Assembly: GCA_028456385.1 (NCBI GenBank)
Contig: JALNQF010000006.1
Span: 1 to 64,000 of the forward strand
DNA: 64,000 nucleotides
From: Ophiosphaerella korrae
Taxonomy: Eukaryota > Ascomycota > Dothideomycetes > Pleosporales > Phaeosphaeriaceae
Reading direction: 5' to 3'
Shown here one piece after another: positions 1 to 11,902 of the stretch. Each line of letters starts with the position of its first letter. Positions within the stretch are counted from its first letter, which is position 1. Position numbers and translations under genes: made by a program. The notes beneath the pieces are model-generated. The model did no database searches. It saw only the letters and a program-made list of their open reading frames with translations, and was not told where the DNA came from.

Positions 1-69
1 AGTACTTACTTAGATAGCTTTATCTACTATTTACTCTTTTTAGTTAATTATTAAAACTACTTTATTAAG

Positions 70-2724
70 TTATCTTATATAAAGTCTATTTTATAGATAC
101 TCTTAGTAAAAAACTAGACTTATAAAAAAAAATAAGTATAACTAGTATAGTTTTAATAAAGAATAAAGAAGGATATCTAGTCTTAAATATACTTAAAATA
201 GCTACTATACTTAAAAGAATAAGTAGTTAGTTAAATAAATAGATTTAGAAAGTAATAAAAAAAGTATCTAAAGAAATAAAAAAACTAAAAACTTAAAAAG
301 AACTTATATAAGCTTATAGAAGAGTATATATTTTTAAAAAGATTTAGAAAGAATTTATATAATAATTCTATAAACTACTAGTATATAGATATTAAAGAAT
401 TAATAAAACTCTTAATAGGTTACTATAAGATTACTATATTCTAAAAGTAAGATAGCTAGTAATAGAAGTACTATAAGATTATATAGAATACTAAAGAAAT
501 AAGTATAATAGATATATACTATATAGAATACTATAACTAGTAGAAATACTAAAATAACTATAAAGAGTTATTATAATAGACTTTATTATAAAACTACTTA
601 AGTTTAGAGACTTAATATTAGGAGTTAAGTATAATAGAATTATAATAATAGTAGATAAACTTATAAAGTACTTATACTTTAAACTATATAAAAAAAAAAG
701 TAGAATAGAAGTTACTATATATTAGGTTCTAGGAACTATAATTAGCTAATATAGACTACTAGATAAGATTATTATAGATAGAGACGTATAATTTATATTA
801 AAACTATAGAGAATAATAATAGCGTAATTAGGAATTAAATATATAATATCTACTACGTACTACTTCTAGATAGATAAATAGTTAGAATAGATAAACTAAA
901 TAGTAGAATAGTATTTAAGATACTACTTTAACTATAACTAGAATAATTAGGTATAGTTATTACTTATAGTATAGTTAGTATATAATAGTATAAAGAATAT
1001 AGTAATAAAAGTATTACTTTTTTTTATAAACTATAGATTTAAACCTAATATATACTAAATACTAAGAAACTAGATATTTTAGTTTTTAAAAAGAGAAAAC
1101 TTTACTAATAGACTTAGAGATATATATAACTAACTAAGATAAGACGTAAAATTTCTATATAATTATATAGTAAAATACTATAATAAAAAATATAAATAGA
1201 AACCTTAATTTAAAAAGAGAGAAAAAGTATAGTTAGTATAAAAGAATATTAAAAGTAAAAGACTAAGTTTAAAACTAAACTATATTAAGATAAAACTATA
1301 TAAAATTAAGAAAGAAGTTATACTAGTTATATTTAAACTAAAACTACTAAGTAAAATAAAGATATACCTAACCTTCTATATATTACTACTTAAAATAGTA
1401 CTATAAAACGTAAAACTACTAGTATATAAAGTAGATATATATAGAGAATAAAAAGAATAAGAAGTTAAAGAAATCTTATAGTACTAATTCTATAATAGAA
1501 AAAACTACTATTTAGTAGAATAGATAAGTATAGATAAAAGAAAATAACTATAAGAAAAGATATAAGAACTAGAAGATAACTTTAACTACTTTAAGAAACT
1601 AAAAGAGTTTTAAAATTAAAACTTTCTAGAATACCTAGTAGTAAACTAAAAGAACTAATATTACTATTACTAGATAGAGAGGTAATAAGATTACCTAATA
1701 TAAGACCTACTATAATAATACTAAATACTTTATCTAAGTCTAGCTTAGCTTCTAGAGCTACTAACTATTTAGCTAATTTCTTATTATTTAATACCTTTAT
1801 CTTATAAAAATAAAAGAAATAAGCTTAATTTTTTACTAGCTTACTCTATATAAGCTCCTAGATCTACTTATACTTAGCTTTAGCCTCTATAATTTAAGAT
1901 AGTAATTTCTCTTAAGTCTAGTTAATAGCTTTCCCTATTATTATTAAGCTTAGATATAAGAATAAGTATAATAAATATATACTTAGAAAGAGAAATACTA
2001 GATATATTATAAGAACTACGTATATTTATATAAATATATACTTTATAGGCCTTACTATTATTTATAAAAATAATATAAAAAAGAGACTTAGAGTTTAACT
2101 TAGAAAAAGTATAATAAAAATAAAGAAATATTTTAATACTATTATATATTACGTAATCTATAAGAAGGTAGTAATAATATATAGATAAAATAACTATAAA
2201 GAGTAATAAAGAACTATAAATTAATAAAGAAAGTAGATTAATAACTTTAGCTCTAAGATAGATAAATAAAGACTTACTTAAAAGAGGAGATAGTATTATA
2301 ATAGTAATAAGAGAACTATAAATAGAACTAATAAGCTCTATAATAACTAACTTAGACCTATATAATACTAAAGAGTATAAGTCTAATTAGGAGGCTATAT
2401 ATAATTAAGATACCTAAGGTAATCTATAATCTATAGACTCTTAGTATTAATAGATTATAGATTAAAGTAATCTATAATCTATTAGTCTTAGTACTTATAG
2501 ATTAATAGATTACTATAAGTATATAGTTAGTAGTAATACGTATTATTAAGATAGTATTAGTAATTTAATCCTTTAACTATAGAATACTAAAACAAGATAG
2601 TTATAAAATATCTTCTATTATTTATAGTTATTATAGATCCTAATATAAACTTTTATTATTACTTTATAATCTACTAACTTCTCTTAGATAAGTACTTATA
2701 GTTAATAATAGGTAGCCTATTATA
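70..2724 (+). mobile_element. Truncated second copy of the same Gypsy element
   Basis: Sequence from about 70 runs parallel to about 7920-10567 of the complete element, with a nearly constant offset of about 7,847 bases. It therefore carries the integrase end, chromodomain, 3' non-coding part and a 3' LTR (2294-2724). The 5' two thirds lie outside the window or are lost. Damage is RIP-like and heavier than in the right LTR of the complete element. Confidence 0.8.
2294..2724 (+). repeat. LTR of truncated Gypsy copy
   Basis: This repeat of about 431 bp is homologous to the 427-bp LTRs at 3537 and 10141. It starts tattataatagtaataag after a purine-rich stretch and ends cctattata. The few length differences lie near its 3' end. 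Confidence 0.8.
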
Positions 2725-2756
2725 ATAAATAAAAATCTACTTAGAAAAAGAAATAG

Positions 2757-3137
2757 TATTATAATAGTAATAAGAAAGCTATAGATAGAACTAATAAGCT
2801 CTATAATAATTAACTTAGACTTATATAATACTAAAAGATATAAACCTAATTAGGAGGCTATATATAACTAAGATACTTAAGGTAATCTATAATCTATTAG
2901 TTTTAGTACTTATAGATTAATAGATTACTATAAGTATATAGTTAGTAGTAATATATATTATTAAAATAGTATTAGTAATTTAATTATTAACTATAAGCGA
3001 TAATATAGAGATAGTTATAAAATATCCTCTATTATTCTTAGCCTATTACAGATTATAATACAAACTCTTGTTATTAATTCTTAATCTACTAACTACCTAA
3101 TAGCTATTAAGAAGTTAACCCTAGTAACCTAGTTATA
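2757..3137 (+). repeat. Damaged LTR, internal deletion
   Basis: This is another LTR of the family, 381 bp. It lacks about 45 bp of the central repeated motif present in the other copies. It is preceded by its own purine-tract-like sequence (2738-2756), so the 33 bp between it and the LTR ending at 2724 look like the last scrap of a further element deleted down to its 3' end. It has no target duplication that I can identify. Confidence 0.7.
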
Positions 3138-3536
3138 GTAAGTATAATATTACTTATTTTTTCTCTTAATATATTAGCTAGTAATACTATAAGATTACTA
3201 CTACTCTTAATATACTTTATAAGACTATATTAAATTCTTTCTAGAATCTATTAGTAACTTAAAAGTAGAGAAGAAGAAAGCTAAATATTAATATACTAAT
3301 ATAATAGCGCTATATTACTTAAGCTAAGCTTAATTATATTTACTAATAGAAACTACTTAAAAAGATTATATTTTTAGAAAAAGTCTTTACTTATAAGTAA
3401 TCTTTATATAAAGCTTTTAAAAAAAGTATAATAAAAGTTTTTAGAATACTTAAGACTTTTATAAACTTTAGTATAAGTTAAAAGTAGAGCTAATATACTA
3501 GAAATTATAACGTTATATAGTTATAGTCTAAAGTAG

Positions 3537-3963
3537 TATTATAATAGTAATAAGAAAGCTATAGATAGAACTAATTAGCTCTATAATAATTAACTTAGAT
3601 TTATATAACTCTAAAAAATATAAACTTAACTAAGAGGCTATATATAACTAGGATACTTAGAGTAATCTATAATTTATAGACTTTTAGTATTAATAAATTA
3701 TAGATTAAAGTAATCTATAATTTATTAGTCTTAGTAACTATAGATTAATAGATTATAATAAGTATATAGTTAGTAGTAATATATATTATTAGGATAGTAT
3801 TAGTAATTTAATTATTAACTATAAGTAATAATACTAAGATAGTTATAAAATATCTTCTATTATTTATAGTTTATTATAGATTACTATATAAGCTTTTACT
3901 ATTACTTTTTAATTTATTAATACTTTAGGTACTAAGAAGTTAACTCTAGTAATACCTATTATA
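3537..3963 (+). repeat. 5' LTR of Gypsy element
   Basis: This 427-bp repeat matches 10141-10567 without length difference. The differences I compared are C-to-T or G-to-A relative to the less damaged right copy; for example the end of the right LTR reads cccgttaca and here it reads cctattata. Termini TG...CA of the right copy have become TA...TA here. Confidence 0.88.
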
Positions 3964-3999
3964 CTTTACTAATTTAGTTATTAAGAGAAGTAAAGCGTA

Positions 4000-5200
4000 A
4001 GTAGTATATAGTCTAGCTAATATAATAGTAAAAAGTTTAACTAAGAAAAAAGCTAAAGTACCTATAAGTAGCTATAAATTAGATAATACTATATAGAAAT
4101 AAATTAAAGACTACCTAAATAACTTAATCTCTAAAAAAGAAAATATAAAAATAGTAATTAATACTTTAGAAATATAGAATAAAAAACTATAAAATTACTT
4201 AAAGTAAAATAAAGTATTAATTAAAGCTATTATTAAAGAATAAAACTAGATAGAATTAATTACTTAATAACTAGAGATAAGTATAATAAAGAAACTACTT
4301 AAAATACTTATCTTTAAAAAATTTAATAGAATAAGAGAGAAATTAAGACTCTTTATAGTATTAGTATAACTCTAGATAGATATATAAGTACTATACTTTA
4401 ATATAGAAAAAAAAAAGGTAATATATATTAGACTATACCTTAAAGAAGATATAATAAAATAGTATAAGCCTTACTAAATAGATTATATAACGTACTTACT
4501 AATAACCTAAAAAGATAAAACTAGAGCTATTTTTAGAAGTTATAAATACTTTACTAAATAAATAAGAATAGTATTTAGAGATATAGATATTACTTAATAA
4601 GCTAAAAAAAAACTTAAAAGGCTTATATAAAGTAAAAGTATTTTAGAATATATATTATAATTTAAATAACTAAGCTAGAATATAGAATAGAATAAATTAG
4701 CTTTTACATTATAATTTAAATAAGAACTTAATATAAAAATTTTATATAAAATAATATATATAGAGAAACTTAAGATACTAGAAGCTCTAAAATAGTAAGT
4801 AATCTAAATTAATAATAATCTTTAAGAATAGAAGAAGAATAAATATAGTAACTAGAGTAAAAATTAGAATACTAGAGACTTTATAATCCTTAATATAAAT
4901 AAAGATAGAAAGAAGAAAAAAAATAAAAACTTTATATATTTTAACTATAGTAAAAAAGGCTACTATATAAAAGACTACTAATTATAGAAAAAAAAAGATA
5001 TAGAATATTATAAATATAGAAAACTAGAATACTTTATAAAAAACTATAGAAGTAAAGACTATAAGAAAGATAAAGAAACCTAGTTAAAAATAACTAAAAA
5101 GAAAAAAGAAATACTATAAGTATAAGCTAAACCTTAGGAAAAAGTAGCTAGGAGTAAAGAAATATAATATATAATACTCTATTAGACCTTTTATTATAAA
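4000..5200 (+). pseudogene. gag remnant of the Gypsy element
   Basis: The interval is approximate. At 4937-4978 the translation keeps the spacing of a retroviral-type CCHC zinc knuckle (CX2CX4HX4C), but each Cys codon TGT/TGC has become TAT/TAC and the His codon CAC has become TAC. These are the changes RIP produces. Many stops are present and no gag product can be made. Confidence 0.7.
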
Positions 5201-6229
5201 AATAACTACTATATATATTTTTTTAGTAAATAAAGAGTAAAATACTTTCTATAATAAAGAAATAAAGTAGTAGTAATAAAAGAAAAAATAAAAGTATAGC
5301 TAGAAGAAATAGTATATATAATAAACTTACTAATAAAAGACTTAGAAAGAGAAAAGCTTTAAACTCTATTAATCTAAGCTAAAGAACTAGTACTAGATAA
5401 AGAAACTACTATAACTTCTTCTAAAAGACTATAAGAAAGTAAAAAATAAATTAGTATAAAAAGTATAAAATATACCTAGCTAAAGATATATAGCTATAAT
5501 AGCTATATAATAATAGATATAGAGAAATAAAATAAAGAATAGAAGTTTATTTAAAAATACTTACTAGTTATAAGTATAAAAAAAGTATATAAAGACTAAA
5601 AAGAATATAATCCTAAAGAAATAAAATTTATACTATTCTAAGAATAAATAAAGTAATATATAGTTATAGTAAGAAAAATACTTATATAAGAAAAATAGTA
5701 GTACTTTATAAAAAAAATATAATAGATTAATAAAGCTTATATACTAAGAGTACTAGTAGTATACTATATCTTAATAATAAATATACTTAGAAAAGATAAA
5801 TACTAAGAAGAGGATAATAAAATAATAGACTTAAAATATCTAGTATATTTTAAAGTATTATAGATATTATACCTAGAAAAGAATTATATAATATATAGAA
5901 ATCCTAAAGTAAATAATAAAGTATAGCTAATAAAGAGAAAAGGCTATAATTATACTAAAGTAATTCTAGTAAAAGATATCTAAGGATAAGAAATTATACC
6001 TAAAGAAAGTTACGTAATAATAAAGCCTAGACTAAAACTATCTAAAAAATACGTCTTAAAAAGACTATAGTATAAATATATATATAATAAATATCTAAAA
6101 TATAAAGAATATAAACTTAGAGTAAGACTATAGCTTTAAAAAGATAGATAATTTATAAAAATACCTAAGTAAAAAAAGCTAGAAGGTATAAGAGGCTTAT
6201 ATATTATAAAAATAAGTACTTACTAAGAA

Positions 6230-9200
6230 AAGAAAGTATAATTAATAATTAATAGTAGAGCTATAAAAAACTTTATATTAAAGAAGTTTATAGAAATATA
6301 AAGAATAAGATATATAATAAAAAAATACTTATAATAGCTAAGTATAATTAAAAGAAAACTATTCTAAGAACTTATTAGGTTTAAAATAGTTTTCTTTATA
6401 CTAGAACTAGAAGGAATAATAATTAAAAATATAGTTATAGATATAATAATAATTAATAATAAATAAGATATAATACTAGAGATACTATAGTTATAAATAA
6501 CTAACCTATATATTAATTAAAGAATAGGAAAAATTAGTTACTATAAAAAAAAAAGCTAAAAGCTAATATTAGTATACGTAAAAGAGAGTTCTCTAAAGAA
6601 TATAAGAAATAGGAAAAATAGCTTATAGAACCTAAAGACTACTTTCTAAAATATTAGCTATAGGACTTAGTAATATAAATAAAAGAAGGAAAAGATATAA
6701 GATAGAGCTTAGTCTACTAAAAAATAGAAAAAGAGTTTAAAATTAAATAAATATTTATTTAAAGTATAATAAAAAATAGATAGGTAAAAGAATCTAAATC
6801 CTTAGTAGTATATAGACTTATATTTGTAGATAAGAAAAAAATAAGTAAAAAAAGGCTTTATATAGACTTTAAAAAAACTAATATAGTTATAAATAAAAAC
6901 TAATATATTCTACTATAAATAGATATAATATAAGATAAACTATAAAGAGTAATAATTTTTATAAAGTTAGATATCTAGAATACTTACTACTAGATTAGAA
7001 TTAAAAAAAGTAATAAATAGAAAATAGTATTTAGAATATAATAGAGACTATATAAATACTTAGTTATACTATTTAGTTTAATAAATATACTAGTAGCTTT
7101 CTAAGAAAGAATAAATATAGTACTAAGAGAGTACTTAAACGTATTTATATTTATATACTTAGATAATATCTTTATATTCTTAGAAATAGAAGAAGAATAC
7201 GTATAGTATATATATAAAGTACTAGAAAAGCTAGTAGAAAATAAGCTATTTTTTAAGATAAGAAAATATAAGTTCTATATAAAAGAAATAGATTTCCTTA
7301 GATTTATTATTAAACTAGGAAAAATTAAAATTAACCTAGAAAAGATTAAGTTAATTAATAAATAGCTAATACTAAAGAACCTAAAAGAAGTATAATAATT
7401 TTATAGCCTAGCTAACTTTTATAAGAAGTTAATAGTAAAATAGTTTAAAGATATAAAACTAATAATAAAGCTTATAAAAAAAGATATATAATTTAAGTAG
7501 ATAGAAGAATATAATAAAGTATTTAATAAGATTAAAAAGAAGTTTATAGAAAACCTAGTTATTAGAATATATAACCTAGACCTACTAGTAATAGTAAAAA
7601 TAGATATATCTAACTTAGTCTATAGAATAGTACTAATACAAGAAGACCTAAAGACTAAAAAGAAATACTTAGTTAAATACTTCTCTAAGAAAATAAAGCT
7701 AGTAGAACTTAACTACTTAATCTATAATAAAGAAATATTAGTAATCTATAAAGTATTTAAGTAATAGAAAGTATACTTATAAGAAGTAAAATATTAAATA
7801 AAAGTTTATATAGACTATAAGAATTTTATAAAATTTATAATAAATAAAAAACTATTATAATAATATATAAAATAGTAGGAATTCCTATTAATATTTAATA
7901 TAGAAATTATATATATAAAAGAGAAAGATAATTCATTTATAGATACTCTAAGTAGAAAACTAAACCTATAAGAAGAAGTAAGTACTACTAGAATAGTTCT
8001 AGTAAAGAATAAAAAAAGATATTTAATCTTAAATATACTTAAAATAGCTATAATACTTAAAAGAATAAGTAGTAAGCTAGATAAATAGATTTAAAAAGTA
8101 ATATAAAAAGTATCTAAAGAAATAAAAAAGTTAAAGATTTAAAAAAGACTTATATAAGCTTATAGAAGAATATATATTCTAAAAAAGATTTAGAGAGAAT
8201 TTATATAATAATTCTATAAGCTACTAGTATATAGTTACTAAAGTAGTAAAAAAATATTAGATAGACTACTATAAGATTACTATATCTTAAAAGTAAAATA
8301 ACTAGTAATAGAAGTACTATAAAACTATATAGAATACTAAAAAAAATAAGTATAGTAGATATATACTATATAGAATACTATAACTAGTAGAAATACTAGA
8401 ATAACTATAGAAAGTTATTATAATAGACTTTATTACAAAGTTACCTAAGTCTAAAAACTTAATATTAGGAATAAAGTATAATAGAATACTTATAATAGTA
8501 AATAAGCTTATAAAGTATATATACTTTAAACTATATAAAAAGAAAAGTAGGATAGAAGTTACTATATACTAGGTTCTAGGAACTATAATTAGTTAATATA
8601 GACTACTAGATAAAATTATTATAGATAGAGATATAAGATTTATATTAAAACTATAGAGAATAATAATAGCGTAATTAGGAATTAAATATATAATATCTAT
8701 AGTATACTATCTATAGATAGATAGATAGTTAGAATAAATAAATTAGATAGTAGAATAGTACTTAAGATACTACCTTAACTATAACTAGAATAATTAGGTA
8801 TAGTTACTACCTATAGTATAGTTAGTATATAATAGTATAAAGAATATAGTAATAAAAGTATTACTCTTTTTTATAAACTATAGATTTAACTCTAGTATAT
8901 ATAGAATACTAAGAATAGAGATATTTTAGTCTCTAAGAAGAAAAAACTTTACTAATAGACTTAAAGATATATATAATTAACTAAGATAGGATATAGAATT
9001 CTTATATAATTAGATAGTAAAGTACTATAATAGGAAATATAAAGAAGGACCTAAATTTAAAGAAGGAAAAAAAGTATAGTTAGTATAAAAAAATATTAAG
9101 AGTAAGAAACTAAGCTCTAAACTAGACTATATTAAAATAAGACTATATAAAATTAAAAAAGAAATTATACTAGTTATATTTAAAGTAAAGCTACTAAATA

Positions 9201-9480
9201 AGATAAAGATATACTTAACTTTCTATATAGTATTACTTAAAATAGTACTATAAGAAGTAAAACTACTAGTATATAAAGTAGATACGTATAGAGAATAAAA
9301 AGAATAAAAAGTTAAAGAAATCTTAGTATACTAGTTCTATAATAGTAAGAACTACTACTTAGTAAAATAGATAGGTATAGATAAGAAAAGAAAACTATAA
9401 GAAAATATATAGGAACTAGAAGATAACTTTAACTACTTTAAGAAACTAGAAGACTTCTAAAATTAAAACCCTCTAGAATG
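6230..9480 (+). pseudogene. pol remnant: protease, RT, RNase H, integrase, chromodomain
   Basis: The interval is approximate. Readable landmarks are a protease active-site triplet changed from DSGA to NSRA near 6251, an RT segment KLDI with the following AYH/IRI region near 6960-7010, and the RT catalytic box YLDD changed to YLDN at 7156-7167. Further on are the integrase IITDRD-like segment near 8615-8640 and the following DGQ/ERINQ region near 8710-8760, then a chromodomain LVKW.GY and EP-like segment near 9360-9450. Tryptophan, glutamine and arginine codons have become stops throughout. Chromodomains at the integrase C-terminus define chromoviruses. Confidence 0.8.
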
Positions 9481-10140
9481 CCTAGTAGTAAACTAAGAGA
9501 ACTAATAGTACTACTATTAAATAGAGAGATAATAGGAATACCTAATATAAAACCTACTATAATAATATTAAATACTTTATCTAAGTTTAGCTTAGCTTCT
9601 AGAGCTACTAACTATTTAGCTAATTTCTTATTATTTAATACCTTTATCTTATAAAGATAAGAGAGATAAGCTTAATTTTCTACTAGCTTACTTTATACAA
9701 GCTCTTAGATCTACTTATACTTAGCTTTAGCTTCTATAATTTAAGATAGTAATTTCTTTTAAGTTTAGTTAATAGCTTTCCCTATTATTATTAAGCTTAG
9801 ACGTAAGGATAAGTATAATAAACGTATACTTAGAGAGAAAAACACTAGATATATTATAAGAACTATATATATTTGTATAGATATATACTTTATAAGCCTT
9901 ACTATTATTTATAGAAATAATATAAAGAAGAGACTTAGAGTTTAACTTAGAAGAAGCGTAATAGAAATAAAGAAATATCTTAATACTATTACGTAACACG
10001 TAATTAGTAAGAAGATAGTAATAACGTATAGAAGAAACAACTATAGAGAGTAATAAAGAACTATAGATTAACGAAGAAAGTAGATTAATAACTTTAGCCT
10101 TAGGATAGATAAACAAGGACCTACTTAAAGGAGGAGATAG

Positions 10141-10567
10141 TATTATAATAGTAATAAGAGAGCTATAGATAGAACTAATTAGCCCTACGATAATTAACTT
10201 AGATTTATATAACCCTAAGGAACACGAACTTAACTAGGAGGCTACACATAACTAGGACACTTAGGGTAATCTATAATCTATAGACTCTTAGCATTAATAG
10301 ATTATAGATTAAGGTAATCTACGATCTATTAGTCTTAGCAACTACAGATCAATAGATTACAACGAGTATATAGTCAGTAGCAATGCGCATCATTAGGATG
10401 GTATCAGCAATTCAATTATTGACCACGAGCGACAATACTAAGACAGTTGCAAAACATCTTCTATTGTTTATAGTTTATTGCAGATCACCACACGAGCTTT
10501 TGCCATCACCTCTCAATCCACCAACACCTTGGGCACTAGGAAGTCGACCCTAGTGACACCCGTTACA
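10141..10567 (+). repeat. 3' LTR of Gypsy element, graded RIP damage
   Basis: This is the right LTR, 427 bp, preceded by the purine-rich tract cttaaaggaggagatag. Its first part is as AT-rich as the interior, while the last 200 bp or so regain normal base composition, so the ancestral sequence can be read best here. It ends in ttaca and is followed by the target duplication agcag. Confidence 0.88.
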
Positions 10568-11902
10568 AGCAGGGTAGATGCGCTACACAGGCGCATAAAA
10601 AGCTCTACACTTGCAAAAAGAGTAAAGCAAGTATTATTCTCTCTTAGATACTAGTAGTACCCTTTAATACTATTCGTTATCCCTTTACTATCTCCTGTAG
10701 CCTACGGCAAGTACTATTGTCTTCTAGCTACCTCTTAGCACTATTCTTGTAGAAGATAATGCCTTAATTTACTTAGTAAAAGCAACTCGCTAGGCGTAGA
10801 AGTAGAATAGTATAATTGTAATAGTATAGCTAGCAAACTCTCTTTATTTAAACCTAATTGAGAATGTATAGAGGCTGTTAAAGGGGAGAATACAGCGCAG
10901 ATTTCTAACAACAAAAGAAGAAGTTAGGAAGTATACAGAGGAAGAATAGGAGAAGCTTGAGCTAGAAGAATTTGAGAAGTATACAGGCAATATGCGGGAG
11001 CGTTGCCTTGCTGTAATTGCTGCAGATGGAGGACCTACCAAGTATTAATTACTAAATAAGCACTACCAGAAGCGCTAGCAGGGAGGGCGGCAGCCCGCTC
11101 ATGTTACCCCCTTGTATCTTACCACCTAGTCTCCGTCGAGTGCGGCGTCAATAATACGGAGTCCACTGTTGGGCCACCACGTGGCACTGATGGATCATTC
11201 GGCGCTTTTCAATCCAATTGATGTCTCGATACTCTCAACACACCGAAGTCTTAGCACCATCGAAGCGCATTGGATGGCGCCTATAGACATCGAAAGACAT
11301 GCTTTATTCGTCTGATGATAACAACCACAATACACTAAATTAAGCTTGAGGGTAAATATCGGGCTTAGGTAGAGTTCAAAGCCTCTCATATGGTCGTTTT
11401 GCCTTTACCTCATTAATAGAACTCTAACACGAGAAGGCTTCACTGAGCATATTACTTTGCTTAATTTGCTCAATTCATTTAGTGGAATGTGGGATCCAGG
11501 AGAGATTCGAGCCTAGTCTAACTCGATAACAATTTTATTAGGTTCGCTGCACAATTCATGATCTATTCATTGCGTTGGAGTTAGCCTAGTAGTAATGTGT
11601 CTCTCAACCACGCGCCTATCCCACTTACCCGTCTTACTTTCCTGAATTGGGCCGCGTCTATTCCCACTACCCGTTTATTTACCTATTTAAGTATCTGTTT
11701 TTATCATGCGTCAACTCCCGCTATCGTTCACCCTGTCGGGCGTCTACCTCAGCCACCTAGTTGGGCCACGCGTCCATCTCAACTACGCTACCATCCTATA
11801 TCCGAAGTGTAATCATTATAAGTAAACCAGTTGCTTGTAAGTGAACCAAGCAAACATTATCGAAAATTTCCTCCTACAGAACCGAAAGTGAAATCTCAAT
11901 AC
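10568..11902. other. Isochore-flanking intergenic region
   Basis: Base composition recovers gradually. A plus-strand stretch at about 10860-11045 can be read as a short Glu/Arg-rich peptide with interruptions and might be a transposase or gene relic, but I recognise no family. Nothing else could be supported up to the methyltransferase start. Confidence 0.5.

Larger units (their letters stand above)
1..10567. other. AT-rich RIP-mutated isochore
   Basis: Almost the whole stretch consists of A and T with stop codons in every frame. The few remaining C residues are nearly always followed by T; CA, TG and CG dinucleotides are almost absent until about 10200. Wherever two copies of the same repeat can be compared, they differ by C/T or G/A transitions. 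This is the known outcome of repeat-induced point mutation in Pezizomycotina. Content is retrotransposon remains; no intact gene is present. Sequence at 1-70 and 3138-3536 is too degraded to assign. The isochore stops at the end of the right LTR, where normal composition resumes within a few hundred bases. Confidence 0.93.
3537..10567 (+). mobile_element. Full-length RIP-inactivated Ty3/Gypsy chromovirus
   Basis: A 7,031-bp element is bounded by two 427-bp LTRs (3537-3963 and 10141-10567). It is flanked by agtag on the left (3532-3536) and agcag on the right (10568-10572), a 5-bp target duplication differing by one RIP-type C-to-T change. A purine tract ends directly before the right LTR. Fossil coding order is gag zinc knuckle (about 4937-4978), aspartic protease motif (about 6251), reverse transcriptase (about 6950-7200, with YLDN in place of YLDD at 7156-7167), integrase with TDRD-like and downstream core motifs (about 8600-8780), and chromodomain (about 9265-9460). 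Gag, protease, RT, integrase, chromodomain is the chromovirus order of the Gypsy superfamily. All coding regions are broken by many stops, so the element is dead. Confidence 0.9.

Noticed and set aside
9769..10116. 115-codon open frame on the minus strand within the isochore
   Set aside because: It lies in the RIP-mutated 3' non-coding part of the Gypsy element, uses only AT-rich codons and has no domain. The equivalent region of the second copy has no matching frame.
10844..11041. Minus-strand serine-rich frame or plus-strand transposase relic
   Set aside because: The minus frame is low-complexity serine. The plus reading is suggestive of a relic but matches no family I can name.
11597..11812. 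71-codon open frame upstream of the methyltransferase
   Set aside because: No domain, repetitive Pro/Thr/Ser composition, and no splice path into the methyltransferase that improves the family match.
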